The notes: generated from the sequence alone by a model not told the origin. Counted from the first letter of the stretch, positions 44,842-58,890 are shown. The stretch is DNA of 64,000 bases from Xylaria sp. FL1777 (GCA_022578965.1 MU400506.1:806001-870000); one strand, 5' to 3'. Numbers and translations are program-made.

Positions 44842-47815
44842 GACGCGAGGGACGGAGAAGAAGAGAAGGCGTCGGAGGCGGCGGAGGCGGCGGAGACGGG
44901 TGACAGTGGTGTGCGAGGTCAGGGCAGGAGAGAACAAAAAGAAGAAAGAAGCTAACTGGACTAGATAGAAGCTATACCTATGCAAACAAGAACATGCACT
45001 ACAGACGCCAGATAGGCAGATGCGGAAAAGAAACAACGCCGAACCCCAACACACGACACTGCGTGCAGACAGATGCAACAACAACGAGGTCGAGTCAGCT
45101 ATGGCAAGGGGAGATCCGACGATGGAGGTGATGTCAACCGTCAACCCTGGTGGTTGGGCAGATGTGAAAGGTGCGAACGGTGGTTAGCGGGTGTGCAAAT
45201 ATCACGATCGATCAACAATACCAGAGCTCCAAGGGGGGGTTCTGGGCTTGTTGGTGTGGGTGTGGGTGTGTGAAAAGAGAGAGAAGGGTGGGAATTCCCT
45301 CGTCTGGGCTCTTAGAGTGGGCAACAAGGTTGGCTTAGTTGGTAGTGTAGCTTGGCGGCCAGCTTGGTTGGTAGGGCGATCCCGTATGCCAGCTAAACCA
45401 AGTCAAGCAGGTTTATTTTAGGTGGTGTTTGGAGTGGCAGTTGTCGTCGGAGTGGGGTCAACCGAGTACACTACAGATACCTCTCCAAAGCAATACAGAG
45501 AGAAGATAAGGTAAGTACATCATGTGTACACTGCATAGGAGATACAGATAGATATGGGAATTGAAGGGGCATTGGCGGGCGGTCTCTAGGAATTGGTTAG
45601 GTAGGCAGGCACACTACCCTTACAGTCATTGTACTTATAACTCCCGTCCATGTAATTGTAGATAGGTAACTTAAAGCTCGAGCACTTGCATAAGTACTTA
45701 GAAGTAGTATACTAGATAGAGTTTAAGGTTGGTTCAATGTTCAATGTTCAATGTTCCTTTTTGCTACTGCACAATAGATAGATAAATATCAAATGTAACA
45801 TCTAGTACTTAAATAGGGTTAAGAACCTAGGGTAGTGCAGATATGTATACTAGATATGGATACTACCGTGTACATATTGGACTAGAAATTTGAAATAGGT
45901 ACCTGGTAACACCTGCAATGTACGTGGGCTGTATGTATCATGTGCTGTTATGTTTTTGGTAGATGTTAATTGGTTAAGGCATCAAATTTCTGATGAGCTT
46001 GGGTTATAGCTTGTTATTTAGGTTTAAGAGACATAGACAGATTTTTTTTTCCTAGGGTTGTTTTGTGTGTTTGTGTTTGTATCTTTAGTTTTTATCCCTT
46101 GAATGGATGACCAAAATCCTCAAGCTCCCTAACACTAAGTGATATAGCTTACCGCGTAGGTACCCTTATTGGAGCACAACACCATAATAATTTTCCAAGG
46201 TGGTATTCTCATGAGATGCGAATTACCCCCGTAGATAGACATGAGAGGTTTACCTCTTCTCACAATTATGTGCAGTATTGGTTACCCTCTTCTTACTCTG
46301 ACAATCATTTAGGTAAGTCTTAACCTAGGTACCTACCTACTTCTAGGTAAATATGGAATGTAGGTGCTTAACACTGATAGCAGTCCCGTAAGTTGGGGCC
46401 AGTAGACCAATCACAATACCAGCCAACCAAGTCGTGCTACCAGAATTAGTGCATGTGGTAGAGACCCTCCAGTGGATACCAGGATGTCGAGTGTCACTGC
46501 GTACATACTAACTGTACATAGTACATCCAGCCAGATCCAGATCGGACTATTTTAACTCTGCTAACATGCGAACATACCATTTAGAGACCTAGTCCGTCTG
46601 TCTGTACAGGTATATACACGCTTTTCTATTACCTACTCATCCACAAAGCCCGCCTACTTATAGGTTACAGGGTTATAAGTACGTCCGTGCCATTATCTGC
46701 CATTGTGTCCTGAATATGATGTGTCTTCAATGACGGGTAAGAGTACCAAACATGACGGGGTTGTGCACAGATACGAGGACATTGACAAGCATGGCCGCAG
46801 CCAGACAGCCACATTATCAAGTGACGAGTGGCTTTCATTGGTCTCGGAAAGGCAGGTATGACAAAAGAACAAACTGGTAGTGGTAGTGGAGGCGGAGGCC
46901 CTCCAATGGATACATGCAGGAGGTTTCTATCATCATTATCACCTTCGGCCCTTTCCTGCCAGAGCCGACATACGCGTGTGGTGTAATGCTGTACTGCTAG
47001 GATTCCACCAGCCTGGTCACCTTCGTTCCATTTTGAGGGCCTTCTTCTACGCTGCCTTGTCGTCGAGGACGCCGGGCCGAGCACAGGACAGACCACCAGC
47101 CTGACCGGCGATACCGAGAGACGGCGATAATCGTAACCTTCGGTGTCTCTCCCTCCCAGACCCGGCATCAGCCTTGGGAGTCCGTTGGGGGCCCAAGGTG
47201 TGCTATGCCGCTGAATCAATCATCGTCTCACAGCCCTCCGACTTCGCCTGCCTGTCCCTCAGTATGCTATACTGCCCAACGTATCTCAGGTATTCGACCT
47301 GATTCAAATCTAGGCTATCTATCATGTGAGTCAATTTCAATCGCTCACGGCTCATCACCGGCGTCATGGCTCACTCCTATCTACATACTTTCAGTCTGAT
47401 TCGTTTCTGTTACCCAGCTATAGCAGTCAGTAACCTAGAATCGTCACCTCTGCCTTACCACCTCCGTATCTTTCCCCTTAGATCTGCTTCGCAAGGGGAG
47501 GCCCTCAGAATTACGTCATTCCACGGCTTAAGCACCGGCATACAACCGGGTTGCCTGGATTCACTCCGGATGCACATAGGCATCAGGATTCTATCAAGCC
47601 CACCATCCCGGCGCGGTTAAAGAGTGATGATCGTACACCTCCATAGTAGTATCAGATTTGACTTGGAATGCAGGCTTAGAAGCTACGTTTGTACTCGGGA
47701 TGGGCCTTGCGCATGGAGTGATCATTTCATCGCCTTTCGTTCTCTCTTCTACAATTGAGCCTTGCCTTAGTGTCCTAGCCTTCTTCTGGGAAATCGTTAG
47801 CTCTTAACTTAACGT
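44842..47815. other. Divergent spacer between the FAR1-type gene and the F-box-like gene
   Basis: This is about 3 kb. The 5' leader of the FAR1-type gene carries an imperfect GGAGGC/GGC tract (about 44870-44900). A heptanucleotide GTTCAAT repeat (three copies, about 45736-45757) and palindromic ACCTAGGTACCTACCTAC near 46323-46341 are present. No coding region is recognised; open frames at 46665-47219 and 47205-47620 lack motifs. Confidence 0.45.
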
Positions 47816-48914
47816 ATGCCAGCTATGCATGAAGAAGAAGCTTATCAGAACTACATTGATTGGGCTACCATGCAGCGTCGGGGTCGGCAGCGTGTTGACA
47901 AAGCATCCAAGGACCCGATTGCTCGAGCGAAGCTCCTTGCCGATATACCGCCTCCGAGACCCGTTCTACTCCGACCACAGCATGACGAAATTCGTCCGGC
48001 CTTGAGTTGCCTCCCAGCCTACTGTATCCCAAGTGCCCCGCTGACTTGTTCACTAACGAAGAAGGCTCATGGCTTTTCTTTTCTGGGTAGCTTCCCAGCC
48101 GAGGTCCGCAACGCTATTTATCAATATGCCATCGATTATCCTACCTGTCGTGAGCTTTTCGACGCCTATTACGAGCAAGTGGATGCTCTGAGGGCACGTA
48201 ATAACAACGGTATATCATGCAGTTTCACCATTGTCCTTTCTACACCAACCATACTCCTTCTCTGCAAACAAATCACACGCGAGTCATTAAGTGTCCTCCG
48301 GCTACGCCCTTTCGTCATTGATCGGATCCCACCATGGATCATGGGCAACGCAAAACCGCTACCTCTCACCTACTTAATCAGTAAAGCCACACTCCAGAAT
48401 GTCCGGTTTGTAGAATTTAAACTATCCCTTGGTGACGGCGAAAGGTATTTTAGCGGCGGCGTCTGGTTTCAGATCCTAGAAGACGTACTGAGAGCATGGT
48501 CCGGAAAGAATTCGTTAATCCGCTTGAAAGTCATGATAAAAGTGAGCAACATCGACATGGATGGGCTTTGGGACTACGAGCTGAGAAACTACGCGGAGAT
48601 TGTGAAGATGGTACATATCTTTCCTTCTTCCTCTTCCAGCACTTAATTCTTCGTTGCATGGCACCAGACCACTGACCATTGATATTCTTCGATAGATTGA
48701 CTATTTCGCATTCAAGCATGGTTCCAAACCGGACTTGGTCCAATATGAGCATTGGGTCATTGATTGTAACTATGCTTACAAATGTGGTTTCAGAAGTAAG
48801 TGATGCAGCTCGGCCATACCTAAAATTCGAGGGAGTTAATATCATCTAGACCCTCTCATCCGTAAACACCCAGACCCCCATATCTGGCAAGGAAGCGTCA
48901 TGGAGTGGATCTAA
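47816..48914 (+). CDS. F-box-like / 2EXR-type protein of unknown function (319 residues)
   Basis: Exons are 47816-48610, 48696-48795 and 48850-48914; introns are 85 nt (GTACAT donor, CTGAC branch) and 54 nt (GTAAGT donor, CATCTAG acceptor). All joins keep frame and the last exon reads PLIRKHPDPHIWQGSVMEWI. Around residues 85-110 is FSFLGSFPAEVRNAIYQYAI, the LP-x-E-[VI]-R-x-x-IY pattern of the fungal 2EXR/F-box-like families. Next come STPTILLLCKQITRESLSVL (residues about 139-158) and beta-rich sequence including VRFVEFKLSLG. This class is greatly expanded in filamentous fungi and its members are mostly uncharacterised. There are no membrane segments. The upstream region (47470-47815) shows no strong TATA. 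If the last two introns are not removed, translation would end in exon 2 or the intron. Confidence 0.75.
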
Positions 48915-50349
48915 ACCGCGATTATTACAGGAGAGGGGGAATGAAAAGGAATTTAAGGGGAGACAGTAAGAGAGCAAGAAGATATGGCTTGTCAATATAC
49001 AACATGCCTTGAGATAGACATCGCGGTCTCTTATCCCCTTTCCAACATGCATGAGCGAATGGCATCAGCGTGGAAATACCTCGACAGATCTACCAATCTT
49101 ATTTCGTCCAAACCTATAAATCTAAGAAACGCTGACACAGTCATATTTGTCAGCCGTCGGATTATGATAATACAACGAAGTGTATAATTCGACAATAGGA
49201 AACCGCCAATAAACAATAGCTTAGGTGTCCGCCAGCTGCTGTTGCGGCTTGCGCTCAAATCTGAATCAGAAGAATTCACCATTGGCTCATAATACCAGTA
49301 ATCTTATAGATAGACGATCAGCGGACAGTGAATTAATGTCGAGAAGAGAAGAGGTTGAATCACAGAGGGTGAATTAGCTGGGCTGTAAACTACCAGCAGA
49401 GGCACGTATCTAGCAGAAGCATAAACGTTATGGTCCTACTTTTACGCTTACCGCCTTACCTATTGAAAGTGCCCAGTCTTACGTGATGTCAGAAGTATTT
49501 CTCCGGAGTAATATAATCAATATCACCCACTAAACAGACTTAGTGTTACACGCCAGAAGATGAATCTCAAAAAGACGCCGCATTCGAGCAGGCGGCACAG
49601 CAGGTAGATACATACCTGGGGGGGGAACAGGCGAGATGACGACAGTCATCAGCAACATCCAGAGCTCCAATTCCACCCCACGTCGACAACAGGGACATCC
49701 AGAATATTTCCTATCTGGTCGAACGAGGTCCCCCCATTCCCCCCCTCCCCCAAGCACCTACCGAGTGTAACCTACATTGGATGTATATATGGCTCGATAT
49801 TAACATGCGTGCCTATACCACACAAGCCGAAGCCGTAAAAGCACGAAGGAGCGGACGACAAATAAACTGCGGTGAAGAACAACAACACGCGAACAGGGTA
49901 GCAACCGGGCTTGCCGAACAAGAAAACACGACGACGGGCTGTTCTCTCGTCAAGCCTCGTCAGGCCTCGTCTCGTTTCAATTTTATTTTATTTTATTATT
50001 TTGGGCCTCGGCGCAATTATTTACGACGACGGCGTCGGGGATCGACAGTACAGCACAGCACATTACATTTACATTTACATTACATTACACGACATCATCC
50101 CGTTCAGCTTCGACAAGGCGCGGGTTTTCCAGCCCTCTTTTTGAATTTCTTGGGATGGATGAATATCCGTGAGCGTATATTTATTCATGTGTATGTATGT
50201 ATGCACGTATCCCCCCCCCTTGCTAGATGTGTCTGATTTGATGGACTACGAGCCGGAATGAGCATTGTATGTATGATAGAATACCTAGCCAATTGCCAGT
50301 CGACGTCGCTGTTCCCCACTCCCCATGTTGGAGGGTCGGCGGATTACAT

Positions 50350-50372
50350 TATGTATGTATGTATGTATGTTG
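50350..50372. repeat. ATGT tetranucleotide microsatellite
   Basis: About five tandem ATGT units lie in the long spacer left of the C2H2 gene. Confidence 0.8.
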
Positions 50373-50699
50373 TCCACATGTTTTGCAGTCAAGCGTATGC
50401 GTACGTAGTAGGTAGGTAGGTACCATGTGTCGTATCATGCGCGCGTGAGCCGGCTACCGAGTCGTCGACATACGGAGAGCGAGGTGAGAACGTGGAGACT
50501 CAGAAGTCCCGTTTCGTGTGGTCTTGTTTCGTAAAAGGCTTCGAGAATGGGATGTGTCTCCGGGTTCTATGCCGGGGTCATCAGGTAGCAGCATTTCTAG
50601 AAAGCCACTTACGGCATACATACCCTATCTATCTACGTACGTACACCACTCCAGTGCAGCAGCGTACATGTAGAGGTTCACCACATCCTCGTATCTCGT

Positions 50700-50732
50700 T
50701 CTGTCTGTCTGTCCGCCTGTCTGTTTGTCTGT
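50700..50732. repeat. CTGT tetranucleotide microsatellite (imperfect)
   Basis: This is a run of CTGT units with single-base changes (CCGC, TTGT). It is a simple repeat with no coding role seen. Confidence 0.75.
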
Positions 50733-52854
50733 GCTCTGCTCCACCAGATACCCGTCGCAGCCCCAGCCAACAGGCTATTCCTAGCCGCCCATCCACTCAC
50801 GTCCGTGGTTAGCTCCGCCCCTGCGAATGCTGCGATGCTGCTGCCGCCCAAGCGCCTCTCAGCATGAAACAAACACACACACTCCAACACTGCCCGCCTC
50901 TAAATTCCCCTCACAACTGCGTGCACACGCATGCCTGAGCAGTGTGTCGCACGAGACATGCAGCAGGCGATGCAATGGGAACGGCGCCAACCGTTGATCC
51001 CGCCGATGACAGATATGTACAAATAAACGCTTCGGTAACGCACTAGGTAACACTACCTACTGCGTAGGTAAGTAGGTAGCAGAATCCACTTGGACTTGCA
51101 AAGTCCCATACTGGTAAGTGCAGTTATATGTAGTTAGTCAGTCAGTCACCTCCATACTATACCATTCTAGAAGAATTCAAAACCAGGAAGAAAAAATTAA
51201 AAAAAATTCTTTCATGCAATGTTCGCATATCGAGACCAACCCCCCCTAGACATCCATCCACGTCAAACCACATGTTCCTCTGACAACATCTCGGATAACG
51301 GAGAAGGCAAGGGTCTAAAGTCGCCGTGTTAGTTCCATGATAATGCGCGAGCACAGAGCAGACCCAGAGGATGGACGGGCAAACAGACAGGGGAAGGGTG
51401 GAAAGAGGAGGTGAGGAAAAGACACAAGATAGAGTACATACGACACGGCGGAAAACGATTCGATAAGCGCCCAAATGAGATAATTTACCCCCCCTACCCT
51501 ACCCGAAATCTGACAGCCAGCCCCATCGACGCTGATCCCCTTAGCGTAAGTACATATACTATGCGTAAGTATGCTGGCCCTGGGGTCCCTAGTATGTACA
51601 CTACTTACGCTACACCCTTGTCCTCCTTCTGCCCCGTAGGGCTGGGCTGGCCCCATCTTCCCTCCGAAGGGAATGCCAAGCCGTTAGCTAACCTGCAGGA
51701 GGATGAACCCCTGTCCCCCATTCCCAGTTTTGTACTGTGACATCGAATGCAACCCCCCAGCTCAGAAAAACCCAGCCCTACGGAGGAGGAGGGCTTCAGG
51801 CTACCTACCTACCTTATGTAGGTAGGTGTATCTACCTTCGCAGTAAGTAAAGTGCACTTACTAAGGTAACCAACACCAAAAGATGACTGGAGTGGGCTAA
51901 AGTAAGTAAGGTTGGGTCGTCTTAGCTCGAACGCCTTTCCCCCTTCCCTTCCCCCCTTTCTTTCGGGTAGGTACTTGTGTATGTGGTAACTGTACATCCC
52001 GTCCAGCGTTTTGTCTCTAGCATGCAAGGAACTTTTTCCCCTATTCCGGAGACCTTGAGCCGTAACATAATGATGCCGCGGCTCAATTTGTTTCTCTCTC
52101 TCTGCAGCTTCAGTAATTTCGTCTCGCCCTCAAATTTTATTTTGTGTCTCTACGACACTCTCCCGTTTTCTATGTGAGCGTCCGAACTGCGCTCGGTCGA
52201 TAGCTTGTGGCGGTGAGCCAAGCAGCGGGAGGGGAGGGAAGAAAGAGCTACAGGGGGGAGATCCATTAGTGGAGAAGAAGGTCATGACGATGCTGCGTCC
52301 TTGTCTGCGTCTGGTCATGATCATGGGTGGGGATTGACTCGGTTCTGGTCCCCCTGCTAGCTGCCTGCCTCATGTACCCGTACAATGAAGTCAACTTGGT
52401 CTCTCCAACTATCCGTTCCACGAATCTTGCAGAGACCAGGCCGCAACGGTATTAACTGCTGGATTATCTCTATGTGCTGGAGTTGGTCTTAGGTACACGG
52501 TTTGTCTAGGTGGTCGTTAATCATGCTGAGCCTATTCCCACATGTCTATTTGGATGGTATCTCTAAATTCCCTCTACTGTCCCTCTATGCAATGACACCT
52601 GTAATAACCGACGAAGGGCGGTGAAAAGGAGATAACAGGGCAGCATGAGAAGGAAACCCCCAATTTTCTGTATCCCGAGATAAATTCTCGATGCTTGGCG
52701 GAACTGCGGCGCTGCAGAAAACAAAAAATGAGGTCTCCCTAGGAGACACGGGAAAGAATATTAAATCTAAGTAGTGAGCGACGCTGAACCAGCGCGTCGT
52801 TTCGAGAGTAAGGCTAATTCGAAAACTGTATACACACGTGTGAGTCTCTTCCGT

Positions 52855-55800
52855 CTAAGTGCGCTCTTTTCTTTTTCTCCTGATCTGTCGTTCGTCGCCA
52901 ACAAAGTGATTCTTTTCGATCTGGTGCTGCCGTAGGTTATCCCGCCGATTTTTGTATTCCGAATTACAGCCCGGGAACGGGCATTTGTAAATGATAGGCG
53001 GGTTCGTCGAGTGTTGCATTTTTTTGTGCTTCGCCATGCTACCTTTAAACCACTGGGGATCCCCTTTCGGCCTATAACCGCATATCTCACAGCGTTCATT
53101 CGCCTCCACTTTTTGCCCAGATGAAGCCAATGTGGAAGGGTGAGAGGTCTCGCTCCCTTCACCCTGAGCCTGGGTCGGTGGCGTTGGTCTGTAGGATTTC
53201 AAGGTTGAAGTCTCTGGCGGTGCGTCCGACAATGGGGCTGGGGAGACTGTATAGGTGTCGCTAGGCGTCTCAGAGGCGTCACTCCTTATGGTCAGGCGGC
53301 TGCTGTCTGCAGGAACTGGATGAAGCGCACCCAGATCCAGTGGAGTACTGAAATCTGAAACTCCTTCGGGCTGCTGCGTGGTAGGAATTATCGGGTAATT
53401 CCAGTCAAGCGTCTTTAAGAACTCGTCGTCATACTGGTACGGCATTATTGGGTACTCTGATTGTCCTTGCTGAGTTTGCTGAGGCTGCTGAGGCTCACGA
53501 GCAATACTTCGAACCAAACTGTCAACGAGCGATATGCCAAGCAAATAATATTCTTCTCGTGGCCGAGTTCCGGATGTAGCATAAATTTGGTCACATAGGT
53601 CCCGAACTTGGATGGTGTACTGATCTAGCGAATCGTTCGATGTGAAGTAGTTCTTTCGGGAAAAGAGTTAGCGTAAATACGGCAATGGTCAGAGCATGAA
53701 GGACGCCTCCCCCTGAATCTGTTGGTTTGATTTGAATAGGTATGGGACTGAACAGATTAAAAGTTCCCCAAAAATGAATAGCCTAGTGTTAAACGCAACA
53801 AATGGAGATCTCAGATATTCCTTACCTTTCCTGTTTGTATGAGTTCAAGTTCGAGCTTGCGAATTGTGGCATAATATCCTGCCCGAACATTTTGTCCAAT
53901 GGCTGTTAACTTCGGTAGGAAATCCTCCAAGTCGTGATATCTCCGGCACAAGTCTTGAACAAGGAATGAGGACGCGATTACAAGAGCGTTGGGCCCTTGT
54001 AGGTTGGGCTGATTCGAAGCAAGATGAGAGGACCAAAGCTCTGAGCTAAGGACTTCGATAGGTTGCTGGATATTACCATTTACCATAATCTTCTCAAGCT
54101 CTGCTTCATGTCAGCCTACATCTCTAAACCGTGATGCCTGCCATGTTAAAGCACGAAGCTACTAACCATCTAAAAAGTTTTGACCAGTGAGGACTAAGGG
54201 GTCAGGGTTCGCAACTGGTATAGAGCTGGTTTGGTAATCTGGTTCTTTGCCCTTATTCCCTATTGGTCTGCTCATCGAATCTCGAATCCGTCCTCGTGAT
54301 GTTGGTTCTTGTGAATTCTGCTGCCAGATGGTTGTTACAATCTGGTAGTAGGCATCGCGATGTGTTGCATCAAAAAGTGAACCGTAAGCCATAGCTTGCC
54401 CGTAAAGCTTGTTTGACCGAGCAGTAAGGGTTTCTGGGTACATAACTAATGAAATTGAATAAATTAAATGAATAAAGCAGAGATATTCGAGAGGTTCCTG
54501 CTGGGCGGAATAATTAAGATTTAGGGCCTTCCTAAATCTAGTGAGACCGTCTGAAGCTACTGCTCTCGGTGTGTATGCTCTGAAGGTGTCGGCAAGTGGA
54601 TTATTTTGCAGCCTACTGAGTCTCAACATTGAGTTAGAGAAGTGTTGGCCTAAAGCATCCCACACTTGCTCAACTAACGCTTTTGCTTCGGAACCGGACA
54701 TTTGCGGCCCAAGAAAGTCTCGAGCCATACTTGTCTTGGCGTTCTGATCCGTAAACATCATGTTGACAGAAGTACTGAGCGATATCTCTGTATTCATAGA
54801 AGAAAGCCATGAATAGTTGTCGTTTGGATCGTATGAGAACATGAGAGGATCTGGCAGTAGTCGAGGTATCATGGAAGAAAGCTGGCTATCCCCAGGTAGC
54901 TCCGGAACACCTCCCAGTGTGTAACGACAAGGGTCTTCCGGACAAGCAAGCATATCTATATCCTTCCCTGTGCTGAATACGCGATCTTCTTGGGCTGCCG
55001 CCGAATGTGCATTAGCACTAAGAGGTGTTATTGGCGAAGCTAACATAGTGTCCCGACCGGAGGCTGCAGACCATACGGCTGAAGACTTGGAGCTTGTACT
55101 CCAAGGAGTAATAGGGGATATGCCATTAGAACTAGTTCGAAGTGACGAACTTGGGGATAAGTACGCTGTGTGCGGTTTCGTCCTGTAATGATCGACCTGA
55201 GTATTGAGAGCTAATGAGGGCCGTCGTCCACTACTCGAGATTCCTGTATTCATCTGAAGCATAGTTGGAAAGTCTGGTGTTTGTCGTGGTTTCGATATTA
55301 GACTAGGTATCGGGGACATCGGGGCCTCTCTCGTTTCGGCACACGAGTCTAATGGACCTAGCATATCAGTGAGTTGTGCGTCGTAGTTAACGGCGTCGAG
55401 TTCTGCTGTAGGAAGTAGTGGCGTTGAGTCCAGTTCCAGGAGTTCCGTGCCATTCAACTCCAGTTGAGGCTGCTCGGGTGCCAACTCGTCGCTTTCTCTG
55501 GTCCTTTCTTCTCGTGGTGCTGGTTCCTCCATACTTGCTTGACCAAAGTGTTCATGCATATCCACGACAAGAGAGTCATAACTAGGAGGGAGAGACTGAG
55601 CGTTGTACGTGGATGGACTAGAACTCTCCCGTCGAACTTTAGCGCTACCGATGTTCGAAAAGAAGTTCCTAGCCATGTTGATAATGCGTCGTCGCTTGGT
55701 AGGTTGCCCAAAGCAGCACGTGCATTTCTTGTCGTTGAAGCGCTCGATTTTCATGCATTCATAGCACACGTATTCGCCCGTCGAAAGGTGCTGACATTGT

Positions 55801-56220
55801 GTTAGATGTCTTAGCATTTCTTCATGTCCATCGAAACTTTCGCCACAACGTAAAAGAGGACATCGCAGCCGCTCGCTCGCCGCCATGCGAACGGATCTAT
55901 TTCGTTTCACGGCAGCCCATACGATGAACCTCTGCCGAGCACAATCATCCCCTGACATGGTTCCCCGAGATCTATAAACGTTAGCATTGTCGTGGATTGT
56001 TTCCAAGACGTAGACTAGCTTATAGGCGAGCTTACACGCATGAGATAGGAGTATGGTTGTGGGATTCAGATCGCAAGCTTGCCTGTGAATGTCTTCTCAT
56101 GTGCGAAGGTTCGGTCGAGTGCGCAGTGGATTCCCGACCCGGCCGTGGGTCCATGTCAATAGACTCATCGTCTACGGAGTTTGACTCGGCGGTGGTGGCA
56201 AAGCTCTTTTCTGGCGCCAT
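52855..56220 (-). CDS. Large C2H2 zinc-finger protein, probable fungal transcription factor
   Basis: Minus exons are 56220-56036, 55971-54167, 54100-53826, 53782-about 53681, and a last exon beginning at 53652 or 53619 and ending at 52855. Introns 1-3 are 64, 66 and 43 nt (GTAAGC, GTTAGT, GTAAGG donors; CTAAC or CTGAC branches for the first two). The fourth intron is unresolved. The product has about 1040 residues. Near residues 90-150 is one C2H2 unit (LRCPLLRCGESFDGHEEMLR, then HLTQC) plus a Cys-rich ECMKIERFNDKKCTCCFG. The centre is Ser/Thr-rich and disordered. Then comes a helical region like a fungal TF middle domain (ALVEQVWDALGQHFSNSMLR; AIHFWGTFNLFSPIP). The C-terminus has two C2H2-like fingers (ERCEICGYRPKGDPQWF; YKCPFPGCNSEYKNRRDNLR) and a basic tail. 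Nuclear DNA binding is inferred; the target is unknown. Confidence 0.8.
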
Positions 56221-58334
56221 GTTGAAACGAAATACTCCAAAGCAGAGACTTAGGCTTAGAGAGAGAAAAATGTCTTACGGGGTAATTTAGATCGCCACCC
56301 ACCCATGTCTTTATCTTAAAGATCTGGAGTAGATATCGACCCTATGGAGGATGACGATGTAGGACTTTGGGACATGGATGGTTGGTACCTGTACATCGGC
56401 CTAGGACCCGCGGCCATGACCGCAGGTTAGGGAATAACGCAACCATTGGTGAGCAGGCTCCCTCTGGACTAGATCCCGTGCGCTATGGTCGGCAATGCCC
56501 TACAACAGTCGTTCGCGGCGCACCATGATGCATAGGATGAGCACGCTGGTGGAGTTGGGGTCCAAACGACTCGGTGAGGTACGCGGACAGGGGTAGGCAA
56601 CAAGGCAGACAAGGGGGGACCCATTGCGCCTTGTCGCCGAGCTGAGTTGCAGCAAGAGTGCTGACTGCAGGACTCGGGCTTTGTCCAATCACAGCTGAGA
56701 CTGCCCATACTGGAGGTTCCGGCACGAGCAAGACCGGAAGCGCAGAACTCGAAGCTATTCGACGTCCTTTGAAATTGATATCCAGGCCTGAAATGAGTTG
56801 TTCGGCTTTGGACGTATTGCACGCCGGCGAGAGTCAAGACAGAGCGCTCTCCACTGCACGCTGGTCGGAGAACACGACGACTTGGCAGGCATGATGCAGA
56901 AAGTGAAACCCATCGTCTTTACCCTTTACTGCAGTCCGTCACTTGTTCGGAGCTCGTCACTGGAACAACGTCCGACCTCGACCTTGGAGTCAACGGCGTC
57001 TGAAGATACCCCTAACCCAGAGATGGAGGGAGTGCCTGCATTCTTAAATGTAGCAATCCGTCGCGCAAGCACGGCCAGTGAGTAGCATCCGACACGACGA
57101 TTACTCAGTAGGTAAAGGCAAGAATAAAAATAGCAATGCAGTTCTTGCCGGCTACTTGTTGCCGATGGCATGCCCCTGCGAACGAAACTGACGACAAAGC
57201 AGAGAATAGGATGAGAAGCACCAGATGGAATGTGAGAGCAGGTTGGTAGAGAGGAAGGCATACGCATAGGTGTAGTATATGAGTAGGACTGGTAACATCG
57301 TGTGGCTGGTGTCGTAGCGGACTAGATAGGTAATTAATTACTGTAACCGGCTTTGACCAACCACTATACTGGGAATGCTTCTCCTCAGCTGCGCATCGAG
57401 ACAAGGCCCGGCTAAGAGCTGGTTAAGGCCTGGTTAGGACCAAGAACGGTAGGACCTGCCGAGGCCAATGAGAAAGAACTAGGCCCGTACGGAATGCACG
57501 TACGCAGTAGGTGTCCCATTCAGCAGCACTGGGTAGGCAATCCGTGATGCATTCTTAGTGTAGGCGCACCTGTGGGTGTGAATATATGAGGCTTCGTAGG
57601 ACTTTTACTTAAGAGCGTGATGGTACGAGGGAACTGTGCCTGCCTATGGATTGCCCATGGCAATTAACGGTAGGTGCACCATTCCATCTGCAACATCGAA
57701 CCAACTACAGGTATCTACTTCCAACTTTGAAGAGGTAGAAGTAGGTAAGTAGGTAGGTAGGCATACCAATCAACGAACACAAGAAGACGGCTCGGCTATC
57801 GATAAGTAAAGAAATGGACCGAGGTTACATTACTAGGTACTTAAGTAAGTAGTACATACATTTTAGTCAACCGCTGCACAAGACTTTAACTTGTACACAT
57901 AAATATATATTACTCAGGCACATGCTTCAATGTATATGCAGGAGGAGAAACATCCAATACACATACCTAAGCTGCTTCGCCATACTTCTTACCTTATCTA
58001 TCTACCTTGTATACAGGCAAGGCTACTTGTAGTGTTACTACCTCGGTAGGTAAACACTATGAAAGTTGTCAAGTTAATCCTACCAATTCTAAAAAGAGGT
58101 AGGGAACGTGTTAGGTCCACTAGACGCGCTATTTCCTCTTAATAAATGTGTACGTGTGATATACCGATACCATCAAAAAAACCCCCTCCTATCATCGTCT
58201 AGCTACACGTGTATAGGACTAGAATATCACAGCTCTTGTTTCAAGTTGCGCAGAAGCGAAGCGTCCCAGCGTACTGGTTCCGTCCCTGGCGGTAGCCAAC
58301 CAGCGCGAACTTACAAAAGCTGTTAGTTTTGTTG

Positions 58335-58890
58335 ACTACCTACTGTAGGTAAAAGATACACAACAGAGAAGTCGACCAGGTAGGTACATATACACATCTT
58401 ATTGCCCTCATTGGCTATACTGCGGGGTAGGTATGGTTCGCAAATCCCTCACTGCTAGGATTTTATGTTCAGCCAACAATAAGAAGACATTGAAGAAGAC
58501 GGTGGCACTCGAGCATTTCAGAGAGATAAGACGCTCTTTGCATGGTCTAACGGCGGATTATGGTGATGGATGCTATGTTGAAGAAAATGGTTGCATGTGG
58601 GGGTAATCAAGCCATGATGCATGTCTCGCATGTCATGTCTCGTAGAGATAGATAGACAGATCTCACCTACTATATACACTACATATGCTCTTGTAATGAT
58701 AAGGTGTGTTCCTTGGCGCTTGTTCATACATGTACCTAGCTTGTGAAGCCATCGCTAAGCGATGTAAGCGATGCACTCCATAAAAGCGGTATGTACCTAA
58801 CCTACATACTGCGTAAGTATGTACGCACCTCCTGTAGGTACTTTTGTACATATGTACAGTAGCTACCTAAGGTAGGTAGGTAGAGGTAGA
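58335..58890. repeat. Dispersed cluster of TAGGTACCTA-type palindromic motifs
   Basis: Repeated TACCTACTGTAGGTA, CAGGTAGGTACAT, CATACTGCGTAAGTATG and ACCTAAGGTAGGTAGGTAG sequences form many short inverted repeats within about 550 bp. They belong to the same motif family as 27940-28345. Confidence 0.75.

Larger units (their letters stand above)
48915..52854. other. Gene-free spacer, about 3.9 kb, rich in simple repeats
   Basis: No coding region is recognised. It contains an ACATT-type microsatellite (about 50064-50090), ATGT repeats (about 50350-50372), a CTGT microsatellite (about 50700-50732) and palindromic GTAGGTAGGTACC motifs at 50407-50423, 51050-51080 and 51800-51835. GC-skewed pyrimidine and purine runs occur around 49610-49750 and 51930-51965. 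Confidence 0.5.

Noticed and set aside
44842..45144. Upstream extension of the FAR1-type reading frame with hydrophobic sequence
   Set aside because: The extension reads as low-complexity (repeated RLRRLRR and Phe/Leu runs) from a repetitive leader; MSSLGQ is the better start.
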